A stretch of 64,000 nucleotides of DNA from NCBI GenBank assembly GCA_014138095.1, contig JACGXE010000003.1:62001-126000 (forward strand). Direction: 5' to 3'. This DNA comes from Ochrobactrum sp. RH2CCR150 (GTDB lineage Bacteria > Pseudomonadota > Alphaproteobacteria > Rhizobiales > Rhizobiaceae). The first letter of the stretch is position 1. Each line of letters begins with the position of its first letter. Below the pieces are notes generated by a model. That model searched no databases. It saw nothing but the letters and a program-made list of their open reading frames with translations, and was not told the DNA's origin. Both the position numbers and the translations under genes were made by a program. Below are positions 1 to 8,161 of this stretch, piece after piece.

Positions 1-118
1 GGAAATCTCGGAGATTCTCGAGCAGACGGTTCATCTGTTCCTGTTCGTGAAAGTGCGTGAAAACTGGGGCAACGATCCTGAGCGCTATCGCGAAATGGGA
101 CTTGATTTTCCCACCTAG
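1..118 (+). CDS. era: GTPase Era, C-terminal end (partial)
   Basis: Only the last 38 codons are in the window, in the frame that ends with TAG at 116-118. The tail reads through VKVRENWGNDPERYREMGLD, which matches the end of the KH RNA-binding domain of Era, the GTPase that helps mature 16S rRNA and assemble the 30S subunit. recO starts 18 bases downstream on the same strand. The era-recO order is common in alphaproteobacteria and supports the call. The GTPase domain lies outside the window. Confidence 0.85.
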   Translation, partial: EISEILEQTVHLFLFVKVRENWGNDPERYREMGLDFPT

Positions 119-136
119 CAGTCAAAACTGACGTCT

Positions 137-868
137 ATGGAATGGCATGATGAAGGCATAATTCTCGGCACACGTCGTCATGGTGAAACCAGCGCCATTG
201 TCGAAGTGATGACCCGTGAACATGGCCGACATCTGGGTATGGTGCGCGGCGGGCGATCCCGCCGCATGCAACCGTTGCTCCAGCCCGGCAACCATGTCGA
301 TATCGGTTGGTGGGCGCGGCTGGACGAGCATATGGGCAGTTTCACCATCGAGCCGCTGGGCTTTGCCGCAGCGCGGCTTATCGAAACGCCGGTCGCGCTT
401 TACGGTATCCAGCTTGCGGCCTCGCATTTGCGGCTATTGCCGGAACGCGATGCGCATCGCGGCCTTTATGAAACGCTGCGGCTTATCATCGAACATTTTG
501 ACGATCCGCTCGCATCCGGCGAATTGCTGCTGCGGTTCGAAGTCATGATGCTGGAAGAGCTGGGCTTCGGTCTCGATCTCAAGGAATGTGCCGCGACAGG
601 CCGTCGTGAAGAACTGATCTATGTCTCGCCCAAATCCGGGCGGGCGGTCTGCCGCGAGGCTGGCGCGCCTTGGGCGGACAAGCTTCTGGCCTTGCCTGCT
701 TTCGTCAATGACACGGCTGTGCGAGCGTCGTCTTATGAAGACATCGACCATGCGTTCAAGATGACGGGCTATTTCTTCCTGCGCCATGTCTGGGAACCGC
801 GTGCGCAGACGCCGCCCGATTCTCGCGGCGGCTTTTTGAACGCGCTCAAACGCGGACAGGCAGGCTGA
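137..868 (+). CDS. recO: DNA repair protein RecO
   Basis: A 243-residue protein of normal RecO length. The N-terminus ([19 protein letters not shown]) is the usual opening of the RecO OB fold, and the rest is helical with a CAATG segment where other RecO proteins carry part of a zinc site. RecO anneals ssDNA and works with RecR to load RecA at gaps in the RecFOR pathway. It follows era closely, probably in one transcript. Its last 23 bases (846-868) overlap the 3' end of the convergent phosphatase gene, so the two messages are complementary at their ends. Confidence 0.95.
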   Translation: MEWHDEGIILGTRRHGETSAIVEVMTREHGRHLGMVRGGRSRRMQPLLQPGNHVDIGWWARLDEHMGSFTIEPLGFAAARLIETPVALYGIQLAASHLRLLPERDAHRGLYETLRLIIEHFDDPLASGELLLRFEVMMLEELGFGLDLKECAATGRREELIYVSPKSGRAVCREAGAPWADKLLALPAFVNDTAVRASSYEDIDHAFKMTGYFFLRHVWEPRAQTPPDSRGGFLNALKRGQAG

Positions 869-1355
869 AAACTTCACCTTCGAACGCTTCTGCACCGCGA
901 CCGATCAGTTTGATCGCAGCGCCCATCCGGCCATTATGGCCCAGAACTTTATCTGCAATCTCGATCAGGCGGATATTCGGTGTGGCGGAAGGCGACTGTT
1001 TCCGCAACTCGCGTGCCAGTGCTGTCTCGTCGCTTTGCGGATTGAGCGCCATGGCCGCGATATAAGCGGCAGCGGTTGAACGGGAAATGCCTGCATAGCA
1101 ATGGATGAGCAGCGGCGCGTCCTTTTGCCAGCCATGCACAAAGTCGAGCAAAGCTCGCACGTGGTCTGCATCGGGCGCGACCATGCCTTCGCGCGGTTCG
1201 ACGATGTCGTTGAATGTCAGCACCAGACGCTGCGTGGTGCAGCTGTCAGGCAGGGCGGGAACTTCACCGCTGGTCAGCGTCACCACATGGCTCGGCCTGT
1301 GGTGCTCAAGCTGTGCAGCCAACTGGGAGAGGGGGCTGACGACGATCAGCGTCAT
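846..1355 (-). CDS. Dual-specificity/tyrosine phosphatase family protein
   Basis: A 169-residue protein with the cysteine phosphatase signature HCYAGISRS (nucleophile Cys86, phosphate-loop Arg92) and a candidate general acid at Asp50 in the segment FNDI. This is the compact fold found in bacterial tyrosine or dual-specificity phosphatases. The substrate cannot be told from sequence. It is the last gene of a three-gene minus-strand operon: its start overlaps the stop of the HD hydrolase gene by four bases (ATGA), which suggests translational coupling. Its 3' end overlaps recO. Confidence 0.8.
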   Translation of the reverse strand: MTLIVVSPLSQLAAQLEHHRPSHVVTLTSGEVPALPDSCTTQRLVLTFNDIVEPREGMVAPDADHVRALLDFVHGWQKDAPLLIHCYAGISRSTAAAYIAAMALNPQSDETALARELRKQSPSATPNIRLIEIADKVLGHNGRMGAAIKLIGRGAEAFEGEVFSLPVRV

Positions 1356-1975
1356 GAGCCGCTCTTGCGTTTTTCTTCCAGCAAGGCGAAGCGCGCCAGA
1401 AAGTCACTTTGTACATTTTGCGTCGGGCGCGGGTTCAGATCCAGTCTGGCGGGATCGAAATCGCGCGGACGCCCGAAATATTTGACGGCCTCGCCTTCGC
1501 TGAAACCGGCCAGCCGTGTGGCTTCAAAATAGGCGGCGATCTGATCGGCGCGTTTTACCAGCGGTTTGAGCTTTGCGGACAATGTCGCCGGCAGGGAAAA
1601 GCGGTGGTGAATGGCGGTTTGCAGGCGTGTTTCGATCAGCTTGTAATTGCCGCCCATCACAGCCTTGAACGGCGATATCATGTCGCCAATCACATATTCA
1701 GGCGCGTCATGCAGCAGGGTGAGGATTTGCCATTCGGCGCTAGCATCCGGCTGAAGGCGGTTGAAGATCTCTTCGACCAGCAGCGAATGCTGCGCAACGG
1801 AGAAAGCGTGTTCGCCGATGGTCTGTCCGTTCCAGCGCGCCACGCGGGCGAGGCCATGCGCAATATCCTCAATCTCCACATCAAGCGGCGAGGGGTCGAG
1901 CAGGTCCAGCCTGCGTCCCGACAACATGCGTTGCCAGGCGCGCGCTTTGCCGGATGATTTATCCGCAGCCGCCAT
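1352..1975 (-). CDS. HD-domain phosphohydrolase (YfbR-like)
   Basis: A 207-residue HD-domain protein. Likely metal ligands are His63, the HD pair His89-Asp90 in LLHDAPEY, and an Asp near residue 148 in KRADQIAAYFEA. The pattern resembles the YfbR group of 5'-deoxynucleotidases, but that activity is an inference from family resemblance. The gene starts in a TGATG overlap with the upstream ygfZ-like gene and ends in an ATGA overlap with the phosphatase gene, so all three are probably co-translated. Confidence 0.75.
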   Translation of the reverse strand: MAAADKSSGKARAWQRMLSGRRLDLLDPSPLDVEIEDIAHGLARVARWNGQTIGEHAFSVAQHSLLVEEIFNRLQPDASAEWQILTLLHDAPEYVIGDMISPFKAVMGGNYKLIETRLQTAIHHRFSLPATLSAKLKPLVKRADQIAAYFEATRLAGFSEGEAVKYFGRPRDFDPARLDLNPRPTQNVQSDFLARFALLEEKRKSGS

Positions 1976-2838
1976 CAGGCGTTGCCTGCGTCGGCTTCCG
2001 GGAAACCAAACCGGACATGCGGCGGGAGGCTCAGATCAAGCGGCGTTTCACCAGCAAGAAGGGGTGTACCTGCATCCATTGCATCCTTGACGCGGTCGAT
2101 GCGCACGAGCGCTACGCCGACACCCTCTGCGGAGCTGCCGAGATTGCCGACCTCGCGTCCGTCTGCCGTGATGGGCGTGCCGAGCGGCGGCAGTTTGCCT
2201 TCCGCCCTGGCGACCAGAACACGGCGTCGCGGCGTACCGCGATGCTGCATGCGGGATACCACTTCCTGCCCGATGAAGCATCCCTTGGGGAAGGTGACGC
2301 CGCCGGTCTGGTCGAAATTGACGTCATGCGGAAACACATCGCTATAGGCAAAATCGGATTCGCCTTCCGCGATGCCATATTCGGCGCGCAGCTTTGTCCA
2401 AGCAGATGCGTCGGCATTTTCACCGGCCTGCCCATAGATGCGCAGCACGTTCAGCTCTGCTGGGAAGCGGGAATCGCGCTTTGTTGAATCATCTTGTGAA
2501 GGAGTGGAATCAGTTTGCCAGGAAACGCTGACAAGTGATTCCGGCAATTGTGTAATTTCCGCTTTGGCGCGCAGGCGATAGAATGTCATGCGCTTGCAGA
2601 AGTCAGCTGCAATGCTCGCGGGCATGTCGAAGCGCAGGCCGTTTTCGATGCGCGAAACAAGGAAATCGAACAGGATTTTTCCCTGTGGTGTCAGCAGCGC
2701 ACCCGGCTTGGCTTCGTCAGTGCCGAGTTTGTCGAGATTGGTCGTAATCACCGCCTGCAAAAACTTTTCCGCGTCTTCGCCAGTGATGTGCACCAGTGCT
2801 CTGTTGGAAAGATTGATCGTTTCGGCTGCCGTTGTCAT
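1975..2838 (-). CDS. ygfZ: YgfZ/GcvT-domain folate-binding protein (Fe-S assembly)
   Basis: A 287-residue protein with the YgfZ/CAF17 signature KGCFIGQEVV, whose conserved cysteine is Cys187. Members of this family resemble the T-protein of glycine cleavage, bind tetrahydrofolate and help build or repair certain 4Fe-4S enzymes. It is the first gene of the minus-strand operon with the HD hydrolase and phosphatase genes, and is divergent from the dihydroorotase-type gene at 2924. The 85-base gap between them must hold both promoters. Confidence 0.85.
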   Translation of the reverse strand: MTTAAETINLSNRALVHITGEDAEKFLQAVITTNLDKLGTDEAKPGALLTPQGKILFDFLVSRIENGLRFDMPASIAADFCKRMTFYRLRAKAEITQLPESLVSVSWQTDSTPSQDDSTKRDSRFPAELNVLRIYGQAGENADASAWTKLRAEYGIAEGESDFAYSDVFPHDVNFDQTGGVTFPKGCFIGQEVVSRMQHRGTPRRRVLVARAEGKLPPLGTPITADGREVGNLGSSAEGVGVALVRIDRVKDAMDAGTPLLAGETPLDLSLPPHVRFGFPEADAGNA

Positions 2839-2923
2839 CGCTTCTTCCTTGCGTTTCGCGCCTTCGTTACGTAATCCCCATTGGAAAGGCTCGCAAGTCC
2901 CATCCCAATCCTAGGAGACCATA

Positions 2924-4258
2924 ATGGCCGAGACGTTCGACACGATTCTGAAAGGCGCAACCATCGTCAATCATGACGGCACCGGGCAGCGCGATATCGG
3001 TATCCGCAACGGGCGCATCGCTGCTATCGGCTCTCTGGGGCAGGCTTCGGCAGGCGAAGTGATTGACTGCACCGGCCTGCATATCCTGCCGGGCGTCGTA
3101 GACAGCCAGGTTCATTTCCGTGAGCCGGGCCTTGAACATAAGGAAGATCTGGAAACAGGTTCCCGTGCTGCTGTACTGGGCGGTGTGACGTCCGTTTTCG
3201 AAATGCCGAACACCAAGCCGCTGACGACGACTGTCGAAACGCTGGAAGACAAGATTCGTCGCGGGCGTCATCGCATGCATTGCGATTTCGCCTTCTGGGT
3301 CGGCGGCACGCGTGACAATGCCAAAGACGTTGGCGAACTGGAGCGCCTTCCGGGCGCCGCTGGTATCAAGGTGTTCATGGGCTCCTCGACCGGTGATCTG
3401 CTTGTTGAAGACGATGATGGCGTTCGCTCTATTCTGAAAAATACACGCCGCCGCGCTGCCTTCCATTCGGAAGACGAATTCCGTCTCAAGCAGCGTGAAG
3501 GCTTGCGCGTGCAGGGCGACCCGTCCAGCCATCCGGTCTGGCGCGATGAAGTTGCCGCGCTGCAATGCACGGAACGACTGGTGCGCATTGCACACGAAAC
3601 CGGCGCGCGCATTCATGTGCTGCACATCTCTACGGCTGAGGAAATCGACTTTCTGCAAGCACACAAGGACGTTGCGACCTGCGAAGCGACGCCGCATCAC
3701 CTGACGCTTTCTGCCGATGACTACAAGACGCTGGGCAATCTCATCCAGATGAACCCGCCAGTACGCGACAAGCGCCACCGCGACGGTGTCTGGAAGGGTA
3801 TCGATCAGGGTATTGTCGATGTGCTCGGCTCCGATCACGCGCCGCATACGCTGGAAGAAAAGCAGAAGCCTTACCCGGCTTCGCCATCCGGCATGACTGG
3901 CGTGCAGACACTGGTGCCGATCATGCTCGACCATGTGAATGCAGGCAAACTGTCGCTTGAGCGCTTCGTCGATCTGTCGAGCCACGGCCCGAACCGCATT
4001 TTCGGCATGTCACGCAAGGGCCGCATCGCTGTCGGCTACGATGCCGATCTGACGATTGTGGACATGAAGCGTCGCGAAACCATCACCCATGAACAGGCTG
4101 GCTCGAAGGCTGGCTGGACGCCTTACCACGGCAAGACTGTCACCGGCTGGCCGGTCGGGACGATCGTTCGCGGCATGAAGGTGATGTGGGACGCCGAAAT
4201 CGTGAACCCGCATCAGGGTGAGCCGGTCGAATTCATCGAAGCTCTGCCGCGCGGATAA
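2924..4258 (+). CDS. pyrC: Dihydroorotase-type amidohydrolase with altered HxH motif
   Basis: A 444-residue amidohydrolase of the class I dihydroorotase/hydantoinase group. Active-site landmarks are the putative carboxylated lysine Lys149 (GAAGIKVFMG), His181 (AAFHSEDE), His234 (HVLHIST) and Asp304 (LGSDHAPH). The N-terminal metal motif is DSQVHFREPG, so the first His of the usual HxH is Gln62 while His64 is kept. Dihydroorotase makes dihydroorotate in pyrimidine synthesis. With Gln62 the enzyme may hold its metals differently, or may serve another cyclic amide. A good ribosome site (AGGAG) precedes the ATG. The gene symbol follows the usual annotation of close relatives, as I recall it. Confidence 0.75.
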   Translation: MAETFDTILKGATIVNHDGTGQRDIGIRNGRIAAIGSLGQASAGEVIDCTGLHILPGVVDSQVHFREPGLEHKEDLETGSRAAVLGGVTSVFEMPNTKPLTTTVETLEDKIRRGRHRMHCDFAFWVGGTRDNAKDVGELERLPGAAGIKVFMGSSTGDLLVEDDDGVRSILKNTRRRAAFHSEDEFRLKQREGLRVQGDPSSHPVWRDEVAALQCTERLVRIAHETGARIHVLHISTAEEIDFLQAHKDVATCEATPHHLTLSADDYKTLGNLIQMNPPVRDKRHRDGVWKGIDQGIVDVLGSDHAPHTLEEKQKPYPASPSGMTGVQTLVPIMLDHVNAGKLSLERFVDLSSHGPNRIFGMSRKGRIAVGYDADLTIVDMKRRETITHEQAGSKAGWTPYHGKTVTGWPVGTIVRGMKVMWDAEIVNPHQGEPVEFIEALPRG

Positions 4259-4265
4259 TGGTTTT

Positions 4266-4291
4266 TCACGCCGTTCATGTGAATGGCGTGA
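4266..4291 (+). terminator. Stem-loop after the dihydroorotase-type gene
   Basis: An almost perfect inverted repeat (TCACGCCGTTCA with TGAATGGCGTGA, one G-T pair, two-base loop) lies 8 bases after the stop codon. The following sequence is pyrimidine rich but has no long T run. It is therefore a probable transcript end or 3' stabilising hairpin and only a moderate intrinsic terminator. Confidence 0.5.
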
Positions 4292-4348
4292 TCTGTCCTA
4301 TCTTTGTCCGGCATCTATCTTTCGATCCAGTTTGTAAGGCGTAAATTC

Positions 4349-4373
4349 TCTCCTATATTCACACTGTAGGAGA
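4349..4373 (+). promoter_or_regulatory. Inverted repeat covering the ribosome binding site of the hydrolase gene
   Basis: TCTCCTA (4349-4355) and TAGGAGA (4367-4373) are exact complements separated by 11 bases. The right arm is the Shine-Dalgarno sequence of the gene starting at 4380. The element could be an RNA hairpin that hides the ribosome site, or a DNA operator. The adjacent GlxA-type regulator is one possible ligand of an operator. Confidence 0.4.
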
Positions 4374-4379
4374 ACAAAA

Positions 4380-4946
4380 ATGTCCGCTCAAGATACCGTT
4401 CTGCTTGTCGTCGATGCGCAGGAATCATTCCGGCACCAGCCTTACTATCGCGAGGCCGATGTGGCCGCTTATGTCGAGCGTCAGCAAAAGCTGATTGATG
4501 GCGCAAAGCAGGCAGGTATTCCGGTTGTTCAGATTTTTCACACGGAAGATAGCGGCAACTTCGCCGAGGCGTCAGGCTATGTCCGCACGCTCGCACCGCT
4601 GTCCGTCAAGCCGGACGCTGTGTTCCGCAAACGCCGCCATAGCGCGCTGGTCGGCACCGGGCTCGATGTTTGGCTCGTGGCAAACGGCATTCGCCGGGTG
4701 ATCGTTTCCGGTATTCGCACGGAACAGTGCTGCGAAACCACCACTCGTCAGGCCTCGGATTTGGGCTATAAAGTTGATTTCGTCGGTGAGGCAACCCTGA
4801 CCTTCCCGATGACCGACGCGACGGGTCGCGAATGGAGCGCTGCCGAAATTCGGGCGCGCACGGAACTCGTGCTGGCCAATCGCTTCGCCCGTATCGCCAC
4901 GGTGGAAGAAGCGCTGTCTGGCCAGCAAGAACGGAAGGCCGCATGA
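4380..4946 (+). CDS. Isochorismatase-like cysteine hydrolase
   Basis: A 188-residue cysteine hydrolase of the isochorismatase/nicotinamidase fold. The opening LLVVDAQESF supplies the catalytic Asp, KRRHSAL a likely Lys region, and RTEQCCETT the nucleophilic Cys (one of two adjacent cysteines). Substrates in this family are amides or vinyl ethers, and this one cannot be assigned. The stop overlaps the start of the GlxA-type regulator by four bases, so hydrolase and regulator are made from one message and probably act on the same metabolite. Confidence 0.8.
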   Translation: MSAQDTVLLVVDAQESFRHQPYYREADVAAYVERQQKLIDGAKQAGIPVVQIFHTEDSGNFAEASGYVRTLAPLSVKPDAVFRKRRHSALVGTGLDVWLVANGIRRVIVSGIRTEQCCETTTRQASDLGYKVDFVGEATLTFPMTDATGREWSAAEIRARTELVLANRFARIATVEEALSGQQERKAA

Positions 4947-5947
4947 CCCAACCGACAGACGGCAAGCAAATCATTCCCGTCTATGTCATCGTTCCGCCAC
5001 GTCTGCTTTTGCTCGACGTGGCGGGGCCGCTGGAAGTGTTGCGCAAGGCAAATCTCGATCAAGAAAAGGTCGAGTTTACGGTGCACTATGTCGGGCCGCG
5101 TGGCACGGTTCACAGTTCCATCGGTCTGGCGGTGACGGGCGTTGAGCCGCTGCCGGACGCGGTGCCGCAGGGTTCGCTGGTGATTGTGTCCGGTTCCACG
5201 GATATGCCGCTTGGCGGGCCGATTGCCAGCCGGGATGAAGACGCCGTCTTCGAACATGAAATTATCAACTGGTTGAAGCGCGTCGTTTGTCCCGGTGTTC
5301 GGCTGGTCACGATCTGCTCCGGCGGCTTGCTGGCGGCGCGTGCGGGGCTGCTCGACGGCTATGTGTGCACGACGCATCATCTGGCGATTGCAGAACTGGA
5401 AAAGTCTGCTCCCACCGCAAAAGTGCTGCAAAACCGGCTTTTCGTCGAAGACGGCGAACGGCTGACCAGTGCGGGCATTACCGCTGGGATCGACCTTATG
5501 CTGCAAATCGTGGCCGATTTAACCAGCCACGCGGTGGCCTTGTCGGTGGCGCGCTATCTGGTTGTTTACTTGAGACGCAGCGGCGGTGATCCGCAGCTTT
5601 CGCCCTGGTTGGAAGGGCGCAATCATATGAACCCCGTCGTGCATCGTGCGCAAGATGCCATTGCGGCGGACCCCGCTGGAACCTGGCCTGTCGAAAAGCT
5701 TGCCGATGTCAGTGGGGCAAGCCCGCGCAATCTCTCGCGGCTGTTCAATGAACATGCGGGCATGAGCGTGACGGATTACGTCAACCGGCTGAAAGTTGGT
5801 CTGGCCCGCGAAATGCTGCTCAATTCGGGTCTTGATATTGAGAATGTGGCCGAACGATCAGGCTTCGCCTCGGCGCGGCAGTTTCGCCGTGCCTGGCAGC
5901 GCATCTATGACCAGCCGCCAAGTCACGCGCGTGGGGCAGTGGGGTGA
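4943..5947 (+). CDS. GlxA-family AraC-type regulator (DJ-1/PfpI plus HTH)
   Basis: A 334-residue protein. The ATG at 4943 is chosen because it sits in an ATGA overlap with the hydrolase stop, although the frame is open further upstream. Residues 10-190 form a DJ-1/PfpI glutaminase-like sensor domain, with a nucleophile-elbow-like TICSGG. Residues 220-325 form an AraC-type double helix-turn-helix (LADVSGASPRNLSRLFNEH and VAERSGFASARQFRRAW). GlxA proteins are transcriptional regulators, often of amine or amide catabolism. Here it probably controls the hydrolase encoded just before it. Confidence 0.85.
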   Translation: MTQPTDGKQIIPVYVIVPPRLLLLDVAGPLEVLRKANLDQEKVEFTVHYVGPRGTVHSSIGLAVTGVEPLPDAVPQGSLVIVSGSTDMPLGGPIASRDEDAVFEHEIINWLKRVVCPGVRLVTICSGGLLAARAGLLDGYVCTTHHLAIAELEKSAPTAKVLQNRLFVEDGERLTSAGITAGIDLMLQIVADLTSHAVALSVARYLVVYLRRSGGDPQLSPWLEGRNHMNPVVHRAQDAIAADPAGTWPVEKLADVSGASPRNLSRLFNEHAGMSVTDYVNRLKVGLAREMLLNSGLDIENVAERSGFASARQFRRAWQRIYDQPPSHARGAVG

Positions 5948-6679
5948 TTATTCACCGGCGGTGAAAAACCGCCAGCTGCCATCAGGTGCAATGCCGATGC
6001 TGTAGAAAATATAACCGCCTGCCTTTTTCATATCCTCAAAGTCGCTGGCGGTGACGATCTGAAACAGTTCAACGGTCTGCGATGGCGTCAGCCTGTCGAG
6101 CGGCATGGCGTAGAAATAGGGCCAGACATAGACTTCGTCATCGGTTCCGGCATGCATATGCACATAGCCCGTGCCGAGCAGGTCGGCGATGATGGCGAGA
6201 ATTTCGCGGCCTTCCACATCGCCAGCGAGCGATTTCAGAAACTCGATGACATCTTCTTCATGGTCTTCGAGCGAAAGCTGCGTGCTGTTGTCAGCCTCGC
6301 CCAATAGCGGGCGCAATTGCTCAATATCGCCGGATTGTGCGGCGGCAAGCATTTTCTCGCGCATCTGTCGGACAGGCTGCGGCAGCTTGTCGAAATCGCG
6401 CAGCACTTCCGGCATGGGTTTGGCGGCGGGCGCAGGTGTGACGGTTGACGGATTTTGCGGCGTTGCGGATGGTACCCGATGCGGCAGCGCGTTTGGGAGC
6501 GGGATCGGCGACGAAACCGGATGCTCATCCGGTGCGGTGCGATAGGCTGGTAGCGTCAGGAATTCGGAACGATCCACAAGCGCCAGTTGGTCCGCTGCCG
6601 CAAAGGCGGGCAGCGAAGCCAGCATCATGCCCGCGACAAGCGCGAGCGGTCGGACGGAATTCCAGATTGCAGGATGCAT
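5948..6679 (-). CDS. Exported protein of unknown function
   Basis: A 243-residue protein with a signal peptide ending near AFAAADQ. A proline-rich linker (about residues 50-95) is followed by a soluble domain (100-243) that ends FYSIGIAPDGSWRFFTAGE. It is probably periplasmic. I do not recognise the family. It converges directly on the GlxA-type gene, the two stops being adjacent, and the 88-residue gene lies upstream of it on the same strand. Confidence 0.65.
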   Translation of the reverse strand: MHPAIWNSVRPLALVAGMMLASLPAFAAADQLALVDRSEFLTLPAYRTAPDEHPVSSPIPLPNALPHRVPSATPQNPSTVTPAPAAKPMPEVLRDFDKLPQPVRQMREKMLAAAQSGDIEQLRPLLGEADNSTQLSLEDHEEDVIEFLKSLAGDVEGREILAIIADLLGTGYVHMHAGTDDEVYVWPYFYAMPLDRLTPSQTVELFQIVTASDFEDMKKAGGYIFYSIGIAPDGSWRFFTAGE

Positions 6680-6749
6680 CGGTGTTGTCGGAGGACGACT
6701 GGTGGGAACGGCCGGTTCTTGCCCCGCGACCGGCGACGTTATGGCTTAG

Positions 6750-7016
6750 CTATTGCAGGATGCGAGCTGGCAGGAAAGCGCCAGCTTCGATCTGTTCGCG
6801 CATCTTTTCAATGAGCTCGAGCGCGCAATCGTCACCAGCCTCACGGATAAGTTCCGTCAGCGCAGTTGTGAACGCGGCTTCTGCGAGAATTTCAGGCTCG
6901 ATGCCTTCGGAAATACCGTCCGCCCAGGCCTCGTTCTGATATTCGATTGCCACGAGTTTCTTCTCGCGTGCGATCATCTCATCCAGATCGGTCGGTGCAT
7001 GTTCCATAGACTTCAT
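6750..7016 (-). CDS. Small acidic conserved hypothetical protein
   Basis: An 88-residue, acidic, probably helical cytoplasmic protein (MKSMEHAPTDLDEMIAREKK). I do not recognise a family. An internal ATG at codon 4 is an alternative start. A perfect CtrA-type site (7097-7112) lies about 80 bases upstream of its start, so this gene is the most likely target of that site. Confidence 0.6.
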   Translation of the reverse strand: MKSMEHAPTDLDEMIAREKKLVAIEYQNEAWADGISEGIEPEILAEAAFTTALTELIREAGDDCALELIEKMREQIEAGAFLPARILQ

Positions 7017-7096
7017 CCTGGCTTTCGCCTTTCTGCCGTTTTCGGATGTCTCACCGTGTTCCGGGAGCGCAATCCATTTGCGGCCTGCCTGCCTTC

Positions 7097-7112
7097 TTAA
7101 GACAGTGTTAAC
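7097..7112 (-). promoter_or_regulatory. Perfect CtrA-type binding site upstream of the 88-residue gene
   Basis: TTAAGACAGTGTTAAC fits the alphaproteobacterial CtrA consensus TTAA-N7-TTAAC exactly. It lies between the start of the 88-residue gene (7016, minus strand) and the stop of the gene at 7173. That is 80 bases upstream of the former, a sensible position for activation or repression by the cell-cycle regulator CtrA. Confidence 0.5.
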
Positions 7113-7172
7113 AGATTATAACGGATTTGAACGAGACTATTGTCCGCAATCCGCACAAGAGTGAATGATTGG

Positions 7173-7535
7173 TTAATTTCCATAGCGCGAGATGATCTCG
7201 TTCGACAAGCCTTCGCCTTCCTTCATGTAGCGGTCTATCGCCGCAAGTGCTGAAGGGGTGCAGCGGGTATAATTGTCGCTGAAGACGCGATATCCGTGGT
7301 TGAAGCTCGAAACGATCCTCACCCTTTCGCCTTCAGACGGCTTTTCGGCGGCGATAATCGCATCCATGCGGTCGCGCCACTCGCTGCCTGCTTCTCCGCA
7401 TAGGTTGCGCAGATAGTGCAGCGATCCGAGAACCTCGGCAAGCCGCAACATCTTGCCCTCATACGGCGCATCCTGCGCAAAAGCCGGATTGGCTGCGCCT
7501 GCCCACATGAACAATGCGAACCGGAACAGTTTCAT
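7173..7535 (-). CDS. TIGR02301-like exported protein
   Basis: A 120-residue protein with a signal peptide ending AFAQDAPYEG. The body (LRLAEVLGSLHYLRNLCG, then SSFNHGYRVFSDNYTRCT) matches what I recall of the TIGR02301 family of periplasmic proteins of unknown function in Rhizobiales. Two cysteines could form a disulfide. I chose the ATG at 7535, which follows GAAAGG, over a TTG nine bases upstream. Confidence 0.65.
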   Translation of the reverse strand: MKLFRFALFMWAGAANPAFAQDAPYEGKMLRLAEVLGSLHYLRNLCGEAGSEWRDRMDAIIAAEKPSEGERVRIVSSFNHGYRVFSDNYTRCTPSALAAIDRYMKEGEGLSNEIISRYGN

Positions 7536-7634
7536 GCCTTTCAATCGGAAACCCTCTCACATGAAATGCACTTGTTGCGTGAAATAGGGGCTGCTTCAAG
7601 GCAGATTGTCAAATAGGTTTAATCGCCAATAGGT

Positions 7635-8078
7635 TTAATATCCAACGCCATCTTCGCTTTCCGCAACAGAGCGGGCAACGTCCAGCGTGCTGTCGGTCAC
7701 ACGGGCATGGACCATTTCCTCAATCGTCAGCCAGTGGATCGCCGCAGCGTCATCGCCGGGTTGTTCGCGCCCTGATATATCCAGCGCGCGAAAGACGGAG
7801 AGGAAATAGCTCTTTTCATAGGCCTTGCCCTCCAGCGCCAGATCCACGGTGATGACATGGGAGAGGGCGCTGACATCGAGCGTAGTTTCTTCCTTCAGCT
7901 CGCGAATGGCGGCTTGTTCCGGCGTCTCGCCTGTCTCAATGCCACCACCTGGAAACGCCAGCCAGCCTTTCCACGGCTCCTTGCCGCGCTCAACCAGCAG
8001 AAAGCGGCTTTCGCGGCGGCAGATCAGCGAAACGCCATGAACTTGAAGCGGAACGGGAATGACGGGGATCGTGGGCAT
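7635..8078 (-). CDS. Nudix hydrolase
   Basis: A 147-residue protein with a full Nudix box, from GGIETGETPEQAAIRELKEE into TTLDV, which provides the REx2EE magnesium-binding helix. Nudix enzymes hydrolyse nucleoside diphosphates linked to another group. Its length and lack of extra domains fit a MutT- or ADP-ribose-pyrophosphatase-like housecleaning enzyme, but the substrate is unknown. The ATG at 8078 is chosen because the fold begins just after it. It is divergent from the SRAP gene. Confidence 0.85.
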   Translation of the reverse strand: MPTIPVIPVPLQVHGVSLICRRESRFLLVERGKEPWKGWLAFPGGGIETGETPEQAAIRELKEETTLDVSALSHVITVDLALEGKAYEKSYFLSVFRALDISGREQPGDDAAAIHWLTIEEMVHARVTDSTLDVARSVAESEDGVGY

Positions 8079-8161
8079 GGAATAGCTATGATCGGCTTGC
8101 AACGATTTGGCAATCGCAAACCGGTCTTGACCACCAGCACAAAAACCTGAACATGGCCGCC

